From NCBI RefSeq assembly GCF_015277815.1, contig NZ_CP063813.1, positions 1,116,001 to 1,180,000 on the forward strand: a stretch of DNA of 64,000 bases, read 5' to 3'. The stretch is from Microbacterium atlanticum. Its GTDB lineage: Bacteria; Actinomycetota; Actinomycetes; Actinomycetales; Microbacteriaceae. The notes under the pieces were generated by a model. That model had not been told where the DNA came from, made no database searches, and saw only the letters and a program-made list of their open reading frames with translations. Positions 16,932-24,825 of the stretch are shown in pieces. Made by a program: the position numbers and the translations under genes. Positions within the stretch are counted from its first letter, which is position 1; each line of letters starts with the position of its first letter.

Positions 16932-17885
16932 TCAGGTGTCGGCGGCGAGAAGCCGCAGGCGGGCGGCGAGGTCGGACGGGACGTCCTCCTGCACGTTGTG
17001 CCCGGCCGGGACGGAGATGACGGATGCCGCGGGCAGCCGTCCTGAGAAGACCTCGACGTCCGCCGGGGTCACGTAGCCGCGGTCGCCGCGGATGAGGGTC
17101 GTCGGCGCGCGCACCCCGGCGAGGTCCTCCCAGCCGGACTCGCCGAGCACCGCCGCCACGGCATCCCTCCCTCGCGCCGCCGGCGCCGCGCCGCCGGCGG
17201 CGGTCGCGGCGTTGGCGAGGTGCGCGAAGTGGTGCTTCCACTCGACGCGGCCGTCGGCGCGCACGCGCGAGTTGTGGAACACGCCGCGCTCCGCCTTGCG
17301 CCGGGTGCCCCCGCCCAGGCCGAACGCGAGGGCCCGGTCGACGAGCTCGTCACGCGAGGCCCAGTCGACCGGGCCGGCGAAGAAGTCGCGGATCTGGGAG
17401 GGCCCGGCGTCCGGGTCCAGGCCGGGGGTGATGTCGATGACCACGAGCGCCCGGACCAGGTCCGGGCGGGACGCCGCGACGGCGGCGGCCGTCAGCCCGC
17501 CGAGCGACTGCCCCACGAGCACCTGGGGTCCGGCTGTCCAGGCATCCATCCCCGCCGCGACGTCGGGGGCGAGCACCCGCGCGACGTACTGCGCATCGTC
17601 GCGCCACGAGGAGTCGCCGTGGCCGGGGAGGTCGATCGCCAAGGCGGGCAGCCCGAGCGCCAGGATCGTGGTGTCCCACGTGTGCGCATTGAGGCCTGCG
17701 CCATGGAGGAACGTGACCACCGGCGGGGCATCGGGAATGTCGGCCGGCGCGTAGTGGAGTGCGCTGAGGCGGCGCCCGCTTCCGAGCGTCAGCGTGAGGC
17801 GCCGGCCGCGGGGAAGCGGGCCGTCGATGGCGGCGTCCGCGGCCTGCTCGGGGAGGAACGAGAACTCGTCGATGGGGTCGCTCAC
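16932..17885 (-). CDS. Alpha/beta hydrolase
   Basis: A 317-residue alpha/beta-hydrolase-fold enzyme. VVTFLHGAGLNAHTW supplies the oxyanion region, VGQSLGGLTAAAV the nucleophile Ser, and VPAGHNVQEDVPSD the His; the acid is probably in the TLIRGDRGYVTPADVEVF strand. It resembles haloalkane dehalogenase/epoxide hydrolase-like hydrolases, but the substrate is open. No signal peptide. I chose the GTG at 17885 because a CATGAT hexamer lies 6 nt upstream and longer starts run into the divergent neighbour. Confidence 0.85.
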   Translation of the reverse strand: MSDPIDEFSFLPEQAADAAIDGPLPRGRRLTLTLGSGRRLSALHYAPADIPDAPPVVTFLHGAGLNAHTWDTTILALGLPALAIDLPGHGDSSWRDDAQYVARVLAPDVAAGMDAWTAGPQVLVGQSLGGLTAAAVAASRPDLVRALVVIDITPGLDPDAGPSQIRDFFAGPVDWASRDELVDRALAFGLGGGTRRKAERGVFHNSRVRADGRVEWKHHFAHLANAATAAGGAAPAARGRDAVAAVLGESGWEDLAGVRAPTTLIRGDRGYVTPADVEVFSGRLPAASVISVPAGHNVQEDVPSDLAARLRLLAADT

Positions 17886-17939
17886 CCGCTCATCATGCCC
17901 CACCGCGCGGGGGTCGGTCCGCGGGGTGGCGGGCCTGGG

Positions 17940-17945
17940 TAGTCT
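17940..17945 (+). promoter_or_regulatory. -10 hexamer for the AhpD-like gene
   Basis: TAGTCT, 6 nt (ggcgtc), then ATG at 17952; leaderless start likely. Confidence 0.45.
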
Positions 17946-17951
17946 GGCGTC

Positions 17952-18461
17952 ATGACGGCTGAACACCGTGTGCACCTCTCGCGAGCGGCGCGTCCCGCCT
18001 ACCAGGCCCTCTCGGCCTTCTCGAAGACCGTGGGCGGCATCGCCGCGGAGAACGGCGTCGACGACCGGCTCAAGGAGCTCGTGCAGATCCACGCCTCGCA
18101 GCTCAACGGGTGCGCCTACTGCGTCCGCGTCCACGTCGAGCGCGCGACAGCCGCCGGTGTGTCGGCGGACGAGATCGCGCAGCTGCCGGTGTGGCGTGAT
18201 TCCGGTGTCTTCTCTGAACGCGAGCGCGCCGGTCTCGAGCTGGCCGAGGCGTTCGTGTTCATCCATGAGGACGGCATCCCCGACGACGTCTACGACCGCG
18301 TCGGCGGCGTCCTCACCGAGAAGGAGTACGTCGCCCTCAGCTGGGTCCTCGTCTCCATCAACGCGTTCAACCGCATCGCGATCGCCGGGCGCTACAGCGT
18401 TCCGCCTCGCGACGACCTCGCCGGCGAAGACAAGGACGCCGCCGCGGGCGCGGCGTGGTGA
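17952..18461 (+). CDS. Carboxymuconolactone decarboxylase / AhpD-like protein
   Basis: A 169-residue all-helical protein of the AhpD/CMD superfamily. LKELVQIHASQLNGCAYCVRVHVERA holds the CxxC pair and following His expected for a peroxidase-reductase active site; E at about residue 40 completes the proton-relay pattern. Such proteins act in peroxide detoxification, often with alkyl hydroperoxide reductase. Here it overlaps the phosphatase gene by 4 nt instead. The remaining cysteines are absent, so the CxxC is the only redox site. Confidence 0.88.
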   Translation: MTAEHRVHLSRAARPAYQALSAFSKTVGGIAAENGVDDRLKELVQIHASQLNGCAYCVRVHVERATAAGVSADEIAQLPVWRDSGVFSERERAGLELAEAFVFIHEDGIPDDVYDRVGGVLTEKEYVALSWVLVSINAFNRIAIAGRYSVPPRDDLAGEDKDAAAGAAW

Positions 18462-19240
18462 CCGACGACCCCCACGCCGTCGAGCCGGTACCCCCGGCCG
18501 ATCCCGAACGCCTGGTGGTCTCCGACCCGGTCGTCCCCGGCGCGGTGAACCTGCGCGATGTGGGGGGCCTTCCGGCAGGCTCGGCGACCACGCGGTACGG
18601 GATCCTGTTCCGCTCGGGCAACCTCGCCCGCCTCGGGGGCAGGGGTCGCCGGGCGCTCGCGGGCCTCGGCCTGCGCCGCATCATCGACCTGCGCGCGGAT
18701 GAGGAGATCGCCCGCGACCCCAGCCGTATTGCCGGACTGGATGTCGTCACCCAGCGCGTGCCGCTGTTCCTCGGGTCGGTGGAGTCGTTCTTCCGCGACG
18801 ACCTCAGCCTCGATCAGATGTACCGCGGCATCGTGGACGACTCGGCGGAGGGCGTCGTCTCGGTGGTGCGGGGCATCCTCGCCGACCAGCCGGTGCTCGT
18901 GCACTGCACCGCCGGGAAGGACCGCACCGGCGTGACGGTGGCGCTCACGCTCGCCGCTGCCGGTGTCGATGTGGATGCCGTGGTGGCGGACTACGCGCGC
19001 ACCGAGGGCCTGCTGCCGGCCCGGCGCAACCGCTACGTCGTCACGCTGCTGCGCTCGATGCACCCGCGGGCCGTGAACGTGGAGGACCTCGTCATGCGCT
19101 CGCCGGCGCCGGTCATGGAGGCGCTCCTGCTGAGCATCGGTGAGCAGTACGGCTCGGCCGAGGACTACCTCCGAGCGCACGGCCTGGGGGATGACGAGCT
19201 GGTGGAGCTGCGTCGCGTGCTGCTGCGGCGGGACGCCTAG
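18458..19240 (+). CDS. Tyrosine-protein phosphatase, PtpB-like
   Basis: A 260-residue phosphatase of the bacterial dual-specificity/PtpB type. The P-loop VLVHCTAGKDRTGVTVAL (CX5R) is complete, and the N-terminal NLRDVGGLPAG and LFRSGNLARL segments with the LGLRRIIDLRADEE strand are standard for this family. It removes phosphate from Tyr/Ser/Thr or phosphoinositides; no secretion signal is present. The second of two consecutive GTG codons (18458) forms a GTGA overlap with the preceding stop. Confidence 0.9.
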   Translation: MTDDPHAVEPVPPADPERLVVSDPVVPGAVNLRDVGGLPAGSATTRYGILFRSGNLARLGGRGRRALAGLGLRRIIDLRADEEIARDPSRIAGLDVVTQRVPLFLGSVESFFRDDLSLDQMYRGIVDDSAEGVVSVVRGILADQPVLVHCTAGKDRTGVTVALTLAAAGVDVDAVVADYARTEGLLPARRNRYVVTLLRSMHPRAVNVEDLVMRSPAPVMEALLLSIGEQYGSAEDYLRAHGLGDDELVELRRVLLRRDA

Positions 19241-19273
19241 CGGCGGCAGCCGTCCCGCTGTCATTCGGAGTCA

Positions 19274-19308
19274 CTGAGGTTAGGCAACCCTTCGTCAATG
19301 CGTATACT
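19274..19308 (+). promoter_or_regulatory. DtxR/IdeR-type iron box overlapping the promoter
   Basis: AGGTTAGGC followed by AACCC at about 19277-19290 matches the DtxR/IdeR box (TTAGGTTAGGCTAACCTAA) at roughly 14 of 19 positions. It covers the -35 hexamer TTAGGC (19280-19285), which is 17 bp from the -10 TATACT (19303-19308). Fe-loaded DtxR would block transcription when iron is sufficient. The ATG follows the -10 by 9 nt, so the message is nearly or fully leaderless. Confidence 0.7.
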
Positions 19309-19317
19309 GAGGGTGTC

Positions 19318-19794
19318 ATGCCACCCGTCACCGCTCACGAGACCGCCGCGCACAACGCGTCCGCGTGTCGTGCGTCACGGCACACGCGCGTCCAGCATCT
19401 GATCACCGCGGACGAGGCCTCGCTCACCGAGCTCGGGACGCTCCTCGCGACGCTGCCGATCTGCTCGACGGGCCGCATCTTCATCGAGATCCCGGATGCC
19501 TCGTGGATCTCCGACATCGCCGCTCCGAGCCGCATGGTCGTGACGTGGCTCGACCGGTCCCGGCGCTCCGGCGCCCCCGGGACGGGCCGCGGCTGCGCGC
19601 CGGGTGAGGCGCTCACGCGAGCGGTCCGCGCGTGGGCCGGCGAGATGCTGTGCGTCGACGACGACCAGACGCGCATCCACCTCCTGGGCGGCTACCTCGG
19701 CACCGCCGACATCCTCGACCACCTGGTGGGTCTCGGCGTGCCCGCCGAGTCTGTCCACACCCCCGCGCAGTACGGCCTGTCGACCGTCCGCTGA
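19318..19794 (+). CDS. SIP-domain protein (siderophore-interacting protein, short form)
   Basis: A 158-residue protein matching the C-terminal SIP domain of siderophore-interacting flavoproteins, with LITADEASLTELGTLL at the start and GEMLCVDDDQTRIHLLGGYLGTA near residue 105. Full-length SIPs are about 270 residues and carry an N-terminal FAD domain that reduces ferric siderophores. That domain is absent, so the protein either needs a separate reductase or has another role in iron release. The upstream iron box supports a function in iron homeostasis. Confidence 0.8.
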   Translation: MPPVTAHETAAHNASACRASRHTRVQHLITADEASLTELGTLLATLPICSTGRIFIEIPDASWISDIAAPSRMVVTWLDRSRRSGAPGTGRGCAPGEALTRAVRAWAGEMLCVDDDQTRIHLLGGYLGTADILDHLVGLGVPAESVHTPAQYGLSTVR

Positions 19795-19819
19795 CCCCCG
19801 TCCTCACCCGGGCTTCCTC

Positions 19820-19876
19820 TTGACGCAGAGTGTGTCGAGGAGTTCGATGGGCGCGAGCGGGCGACGAGCGCCCGCT
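19820..19876 (+). promoter_or_regulatory. Promoter and 5' UTR hairpin of the small secreted protein
   Basis: TTGACG (19820-19825), 17 bp, TTCGAT (19843-19848). The leader then holds an 8-bp perfect hairpin (19856-19863 with 19869-19876, 5-nt loop) before the GGGAGGGGA ribosome binding region. Confidence 0.5.
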
Positions 19877-19901
19877 GTTCATGTCTGGGAGGGGACCCGT
19901 G

Positions 19902-20240
19902 ATGGGCAAGAAACTGGTGCTGGGGATCACCGTCGGAGCGATTCTCGTGCTCGGATCAGCAAGCGGCGCATTCGCCGGAGAGGTGGGCGGCAACGGCCAG
20001 ACCACAGGGGCGTACTACAACTCGAACTCGGAGTGCGCGTTCTCGGGCCTCGAGGACGGCTCGGAGGATCCGACCGCTCCGTCGGGTCCCGGCGCGACGC
20101 AGAACTGGGGTCACACCAAAAATGCACCTCTTCCCCCTGGCGTGACGCTGACCAGCAAGGGGGCGGCCTTCGTCACAGTCACGACCCCAGAGGGAACGTT
20201 CACCTTCGGTTGTAACGCCAAGGAGTTCGGCCGCAAGTGA
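19902..20240 (+). CDS. Small secreted protein of unknown function
   Basis: A 112-residue exported protein. MGKKLVLGITVGAILVLG is a clear signal peptide and cleavage is likely after ASGAFA. The mature part of about 86 residues begins EVGGNGQTTGAYYNSNS and has two cysteines (SECAFSG and FTFGCNAKEF) that may form a disulphide. Similar short secreted proteins are common in actinobacteria, without known role. It has its own promoter and terminator. I chose ATG 19902 because the ribosome binding site GGGAGGGGA lies just upstream and the signal peptide begins there. Confidence 0.8.
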   Translation: MGKKLVLGITVGAILVLGSASGAFAGEVGGNGQTTGAYYNSNSECAFSGLEDGSEDPTAPSGPGATQNWGHTKNAPLPPGVTLTSKGAAFVTVTTPEGTFTFGCNAKEFGRK

Positions 20241-20252
20241 GCTGATTCTCTC

Positions 20253-20282
20253 GGCGCGGTCGGCGGTATCGCCGGCCGCGCC
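20253..20282 (+). terminator. Hairpin terminator after the secreted-protein gene
   Basis: 12-bp stem with one G-U pair (20253-20264 with 20271-20282) and a 6-nt loop, 12 nt past the stop codon, followed by TTCT. Confidence 0.75.
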
Positions 20283-20315
20283 TTCTGCCGTCGCCGCGCC
20301 GCACCGTGGTGACTC

Positions 20316-20774
20316 TCAGGCGGCGCCGCGGGGCACGTAGTTGCCGTCGGCGAGCCCCGCCTCTATCTCGAACCGGTTGCGCAGCGGGTTGCGTCCGGCC
20401 AGCAGGTACAGCAGCGGCATCAGGAGGCCGTAGCGCTGCCACTGGCGCTTGTGCACGGCCTCGTGGCGCAGCAGCGCATCGGAGACGCGTCCGTCCCCGG
20501 TGAGGAAGCATCCGCCGACGCACGCGCCGCCGCGGGGGAAGGCCCACCGCGGCAGGCCCCGGAAGATCCACAGGCCCTCCCGTCGCTCGACCGCGCCGGT
20601 GCTCCACAGCGAGCCCCAGATCCAGCCGACGGCGCACCCGTACCAGTAGCCCACGCGGCTGATCGGCGAGTCCAGCAGGAACGCCGGGATGAGGGCGTCC
20701 ACGCGCCGGCCTCGGATGACGGCGCGCTCGGCGCCGGCACGCCATCCGGGCGGCGGCGCAGGGATGGGGCTCAC
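20316..20774 (-). CDS. HExxH-containing protein with a hydrophobic N-terminal half, function unknown
   Basis: A 152-residue protein with a hydrophobic stretch around VGYWYGCAVGWIWGSLW and a gluzincin-like LRHEAVHKRQWQRYG motif, followed by hydrophobic LLMPLLYLLAG and a conserved-looking NPLRNRFEIEAG. The HEAVH could be a zinc site with the later E as a ligand, as in small membrane peptidases, but this is inference. Four Cys are scattered (GCAVG, GACVGGCF), not in an Fe-S spacing. The GTG start overlaps the arginase-family stop by 4 nt, so the two are co-translated. Confidence 0.68.
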   Translation of the reverse strand: MSPIPAPPPGWRAGAERAVIRGRRVDALIPAFLLDSPISRVGYWYGCAVGWIWGSLWSTGAVERREGLWIFRGLPRWAFPRGGACVGGCFLTGDGRVSDALLRHEAVHKRQWQRYGLLMPLLYLLAGRNPLRNRFEIEAGLADGNYVPRGAA

Positions 20775-21607
20775 GCCAGCGCCCCGATCACCCGCAGGAT
20801 CGCGCCGAGATCGTCGGTGGCGGCTGCGGACGAGGCAGGGGAGTAGCCCGCGAGTGAGGCCCCCACCAGCGGGACACGCGCGCGCAGGCGGGCCAGAGCC
20901 GCGGTGAGCTCGGCGACGGTGATCCCGAACGGCTCGGGATGGGCGTTGCCGGCGATCTCGGCGGGATCGAGGGCGTCGATGTCGACATGCACGTAAACGG
21001 CCTCAGCGCCGGTTGCGGCGACGGCGTCGGCGAGGGCGTCGGGCTCGGCGAACCGGTCGGCTCCGAGGGTGGTGATGCCGAAGTCCGCCACGGCACCCAT
21101 CTCCTGATCGTCGTACGACCGGGTGGCGCCGATGACGACGCGCTGCGGCGCCACGGTCCCTGCCGGCAGGGCCAGCTGCGGCACGCCGTCGCCGACCACG
21201 GCCCGCAGCACCATGCCGGCGAAGGCGCCGGAGGGGGAGGTGTCGGGCGAGTTGAGGTCGGGGTGGGCGTCGATCCACACGACGGCGAGTCCCGGGGAGC
21301 GACGCGCGGCGTGCGCGATGGGCGCGAGCGCGATGCCGCAGTCGCCGCCGACCGTGAGCACCGCCTCGTCGGGTGCCGACGCCGCGTGCGCCTCGAGCGC
21401 CTCGGCCACCATGCCCTGGACCCGCTGCAGCGCGCTCAGGCGGTGGACGCCGGTGTCGAGGGACTCGCCCGCCTCCATCGGCACGTCGAGCACCGTCGTC
21501 GCGGCGCGGGGCAGGTCGCCGGCGATCGCCTGGGCGCCGTCGATGAGCTGCATCGCGCGGGAGGACGGGCTTCCCTGCCACTGCGGGACCACGAGGTAAC
21601 GCGTCAT
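20771..21607 (-). CDS. Arginase/agmatinase family hydrolase
   Basis: A 278-residue ureohydrolase-fold protein. Mn-binding motifs are VGGDCGIAL, VVWIDAHPDLN and VHVDIDALDP (DxDxxDP), all with intact Asp/His residues except that the first motif has GGDCG instead of the usual GGDHS; the His is therefore missing. The family splits guanidino or formimino compounds to urea or formamide; the change of GGDHS to GGDCG makes the substrate uncertain. The ATG at 21607 begins MTRYLVVPQWQG. Confidence 0.85.
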   Translation of the reverse strand: MTRYLVVPQWQGSPSSRAMQLIDGAQAIAGDLPRAATTVLDVPMEAGESLDTGVHRLSALQRVQGMVAEALEAHAASAPDEAVLTVGGDCGIALAPIAHAARRSPGLAVVWIDAHPDLNSPDTSPSGAFAGMVLRAVVGDGVPQLALPAGTVAPQRVVIGATRSYDDQEMGAVADFGITTLGADRFAEPDALADAVAATGAEAVYVHVDIDALDPAEIAGNAHPEPFGITVAELTAALARLRARVPLVGASLAGYSPASSAAATDDLGAILRVIGALA

Positions 21608-21700
21608 CCCCTCATCTTCGCGCACACCCGCGGTCGCGGCATCCGCCTCCACTCCTTCCCGTGCGTCCGCGCCCGTTGGCCCCAACGCGGGCGCGAGAGA

Positions 21701-21732
21701 GGGGCGCCGGATCCGTGCGGACCCGGCGCCCC
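21701..21732 (-). terminator. Hairpin terminator after pspA
   Basis: GC-rich hairpin: 21701-21710 pairs perfectly with 21723-21732, and three more pairs extend inward past one mismatch. It lies 15 nt past the pspA stop on the minus strand. Confidence 0.7.
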
Positions 21733-21746
21733 TCGCGGCGTGCGGC

Positions 21747-22487
21747 TCAGTGCTCGATCGCGGCCTGCTGCGGCGTCGCACCGGACTTCAGTGCCGCGAG
21801 CCGGGCCTCGACCTCGGTGAGCTCGCCGACGTCCTCGAGGGCGGTGAACTGCGCGTCGAGGCTCGACGCCGCCAGCTCCTGCTTGCCCGCGGCGAGCGCC
21901 TCCTGGCGGCGCACCTTGTCTTCGAAGCGCCCGAGCTCGCTCGTCGGGTCGAGCACGTCGATCGACTTCACGGCGTCGTGCACCTTGTTCTGGGCCTCGG
22001 CCGTCTTGGCGCGCGCGAGCAGCTCGGCGCGCTTGGCGCGCAGCTGCTCGAGCTTCTGCTTCATGCCGTTGAGGCCGTCCTTGAGCTTGTCGACGACCTC
22101 GTTCTGCGCGGCGATGGTCGGCGCGATGGCCTTGGCCTCGTTCTCCTCGCTGATCTGGCGCTGCAGCGCGATCTTGGCGAGGTTGTCGAACTTGTCGGCG
22201 TCGCTTGTGTTGCCGGCGCGGCGCAGCTCGTCGGCCTTGCGGCTGGCGGCGAGCGCCTTGTTGCCCCACTCGGCGGCCGCTTGCACGTCCTCCTGGTGGT
22301 CGCGCTCCAGCAGGCGCAGGTTGCCGATCGTCTCGGCGATCGCCGACTCGGCGTCGGCGATGGAGTTGGTGTAGTCGCGCACGAGCTGGTCGAGCATCTT
22401 CTGCGGATCCTCGGCAGAGTCGAGGAGCGCGTTGATGTTGGCCTTCATGAGGGTCGAGATGCGACCGAAGATGGACTGCTTCGCCAT
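21747..22487 (-). CDS. pspA: PspA/IM30 (ESCRT-III-like) family protein
   Basis: A 246-residue, almost fully helical coiled-coil protein. MAKQSIFGRISTLMKANINALLDSAEDPQKMLDQLVRDY is the classic PspA/Vipp1 opening, with an amphipathic helix for membrane contact. PspA binds stressed membranes from the cytoplasmic side and forms ring or rod polymers. The downstream-order partner on the same strand (22584-24611) is a TPM-domain coiled-coil membrane protein, a pairing that points to envelope maintenance. No PspB/C or PspF neighbours are present. Confidence 0.93.
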   Translation of the reverse strand: MAKQSIFGRISTLMKANINALLDSAEDPQKMLDQLVRDYTNSIADAESAIAETIGNLRLLERDHQEDVQAAAEWGNKALAASRKADELRRAGNTSDADKFDNLAKIALQRQISEENEAKAIAPTIAAQNEVVDKLKDGLNGMKQKLEQLRAKRAELLARAKTAEAQNKVHDAVKSIDVLDPTSELGRFEDKVRRQEALAAGKQELAASSLDAQFTALEDVGELTEVEARLAALKSGATPQQAAIEH

Positions 22488-22583
22488 CGGATTTCCTTCC
22501 TGTCGGACTTCAGTTCTGGTCTTGATCGATGTCGGATGACGGATGCCGCGCCCCGTGGTGCTCGGGCGGCTGGACGGTTCGGG

Positions 22584-24611
22584 TCAGAAGCGGCCACCCC
22601 CTCGGCGCATGCGAGTGCCTCCGCCGCCGAAGCTTCCCGGCCGGAACCCGCCGCCGGAGCCTCCGCCGCCGCCGAGCATCCCGCCGAGCCCGCCACCGAA
22701 CCCGCCCCCGCCGGAGCGGCCGCCGCCCAGCACCGAGTTGAGGACGATGCCGCCCAGCACCGCGCCGAGCATGCCGTTGCCCCCGCCGCCCTGCTGGCCG
22801 CCGCCGAACATCCCGCCCATGCCGCCGAAAGCCCCCACGTCGTTCTGGGCGAGCTGGATGGCCGCACCGGCGAGCTGGTCCGCCCGCTGCGCCTGCTGCA
22901 TCGCCTGCTGGGGGTCGGAGGCCTGCAGCGCGTGTGCCCGCGCGAGCGAGGCGCCGGCTTCGGCCAGCCGCGTGCGCGCCTCGGCGCCGACCGCGCCCCG
23001 CCGCGCCGTGATGTAGTCCTCGGCCGCCGACACCTGCGCCTGCGCCTGCGTCATCACCTGCCCCAGCATCTGCTGTGCCCGCTGCGCCTGCGCCTGCGCG
23101 TCGCGCACGCCCTGCACGAGCGCGTCGATCTGGGTGTCGGCGGCCTCGAGCGCCTGGAGCGCCGCGAGCGGGCGCTTTGCCGCGCCGGTCAGCTGTCCCC
23201 GGGCGGTGTCGAGCTGCTGGCGCGTCGCCGCGATCACCGCGGCGATGCGGCCGTCGGCATCGGGAAGGGCGGATGCCGCGGCGATGTCGCTGTGCAGCTC
23301 GGTGAGCAGAGCCGACGCGCTGCGCTCGGCGGCGCCGAGGTCGTTAGCGAGCTTCTCGATGGCGTCCTCGAGAAGGGTGGCCTGGCCGACCGCCTCCTCC
23401 GCTGCGCGGATCCCCACTGCCGCCTCGCCGCCGTCCCCGGCGGCGATGGCGGCCTGCGCCGCGACGAGCTGTTCGTCGGCGAAGTCGAGACGCTGCCGGG
23501 CCTGCTCGGGGTTGTCGGCGACGGTGGCGAGGGCCTCCGGCGCATACGACGAGCGCAGCACCTGCAGCCGGGCCGCGGCCTGATCCAGGGATGCCGCCGC
23601 GCGCGCCCGCTCCGCCTGTACGCGGGCGAGCGCCTCGGGGGCGTTCTGTTCGAGTCTGCGCAGCTCGTCGAACGCGGCCGCCTTCTCGTCGAGCAGGCGG
23701 TTGGAGGTCTCGCACAGCGCGATGATGCGCTCGTTCCAGGCGCGGGTGTCCGCCTCGGAGTCGGGCGTCGCGTCGTCGAGCTGCTGGCGCAGCCGGAAGG
23801 CTTCGTCGAGGTTCTGCTTCGCGGTGGCCAGCGCGGTCTCGAACTCGACGGTGGCGGCATCCCCGAACTGCGCTTTGGCGAAGCCGAGCTCCTGCGCGCT
23901 GGTCTTGAGGGCGTCGTCCGTCTCGACCAGGAGCGACGCGGCGCGCTTCTCGAGCTCCTCGATGCTCACCTGCGGCGGCGCGCCGGGACCGGTCGGCACC
24001 GCCGGGCCGGAGCTCCGGCGCCGCAGGAACACCACGAGCAGCACGACGCCCACCGCGACAGCGATCGCCACCAGCACCCACGTGAGCCACCCGCCCCCGC
24101 CCGGCGGATCCGAGGCGCCGGCGCCCGATCCTCCGCCGGCGGCGTCGGTCATCCCGTCGGCTGCCGCGTCCACGGCGCCCAGCCAGTCGTCGCGCTGGAG
24201 CGCCGGCTGGATGCGCTGGGTCTCGATCGTCGAGAGCTGCTCCTCGCTGAGCGGACCGGCCGACGAACCGGACAGGTAGTACTGGCGGCCGTCCACGGCC
24301 ACGGCGAGAAGGTACTGCGTGATGCCGAGTCCGTTGTCGTCCGCGGTCTGGTTCGCCCACTCCGCCGCACCCTCGGGGTCGGTGAACCGGTCCACGTAGG
24401 CCACCCACAGGTCCAGCCCGCTGTCGGCCTTGAGCTGCTCGAGGCGCTGCTGGGCCTCGGCCTCTTCGCTCTCGCTGAGGACATCCGCGTCGTCGAGGAC
24501 GTACCCCGTGCCGAGCGCGACCGGGGGAGTCGCCGTGGCCGCCGCCCCGCCGACCGCCGTGGCCGCGAGCACTGCAGCGGAGACGAGCGCCGCTGCCCAT
24601 CGCACTCGCAT
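22584..24611 (-). CDS. TPM-domain membrane protein with long coiled coil
   Basis: A 675-residue exported and membrane-anchored protein. Signal peptide residues 1-26; TPM domain about 33-155 (VLDDADVLSESEEAEAQQRLEQL, then LLAVAVDGRQYYLSG); a Gly/Pro linker; one membrane span 175-196 followed by RRRS; then about 400 residues of Ala/Gln/Glu-rich coiled coil, and a Gly/Met-rich tail (GGMGGMFGGG...) ending GGGGTRMRRGGGRF. The coiled coil would be cytoplasmic. It lies directly upstream of pspA, about 96 nt away, so the two probably act together at the membrane. ATG 24611 has a GAGGGGG ribosome binding site. Confidence 0.85.
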   Translation of the reverse strand: MRVRWAAALVSAAVLAATAVGGAAATATPPVALGTGYVLDDADVLSESEEAEAQQRLEQLKADSGLDLWVAYVDRFTDPEGAAEWANQTADDNGLGITQYLLAVAVDGRQYYLSGSSAGPLSEEQLSTIETQRIQPALQRDDWLGAVDAAADGMTDAAGGGSGAGASDPPGGGGWLTWVLVAIAVAVGVVLLVVFLRRRSSGPAVPTGPGAPPQVSIEELEKRAASLLVETDDALKTSAQELGFAKAQFGDAATVEFETALATAKQNLDEAFRLRQQLDDATPDSEADTRAWNERIIALCETSNRLLDEKAAAFDELRRLEQNAPEALARVQAERARAAASLDQAAARLQVLRSSYAPEALATVADNPEQARQRLDFADEQLVAAQAAIAAGDGGEAAVGIRAAEEAVGQATLLEDAIEKLANDLGAAERSASALLTELHSDIAAASALPDADGRIAAVIAATRQQLDTARGQLTGAAKRPLAALQALEAADTQIDALVQGVRDAQAQAQRAQQMLGQVMTQAQAQVSAAEDYITARRGAVGAEARTRLAEAGASLARAHALQASDPQQAMQQAQRADQLAGAAIQLAQNDVGAFGGMGGMFGGGQQGGGGNGMLGAVLGGIVLNSVLGGGRSGGGGFGGGLGGMLGGGGGSGGGFRPGSFGGGGTRMRRGGGRF

Positions 24612-24799
24612 CGAACCCCCTCTGGTCACCCTCGGCCGAGTCTATTCAGGGCCGGGTATACGACGGTAGCCCGCCGAGCGGCCGCAGGGTGTGTGTTCGC
24701 CGTGAGCATGCGGCGAGCCCGGGTGCGGCCGGGCGGCAGGAGCCGAGCCGGGATCGGCCCGCGCGCGGGTCGCTGCGCCCGGCCGCGGGTCCGAGCGGG

Positions 24800-24820
24800 T
24801 AGCGTCTCGGATCCGGAGGA
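24800..24820 (+). promoter_or_regulatory. -10 hexamer and ribosome binding site for the DUF3097 gene
   Basis: TAGCGT at 24800-24805, GGAGGA at 24815-24820, ATG at 24826. Unlike many neighbours this gene has a short leader with a strong Shine-Dalgarno. Confidence 0.45.
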
Positions 24821-24825
24821 AGACG

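Noticed and set aside
24660..24800. Small gene in the 200-nt gap before the DUF3097 gene
   Set aside because: Only short Arg/Pro-rich frames with no ribosome binding site; the stretch holds the promoter of the TPM gene and of the DUF3097 gene.
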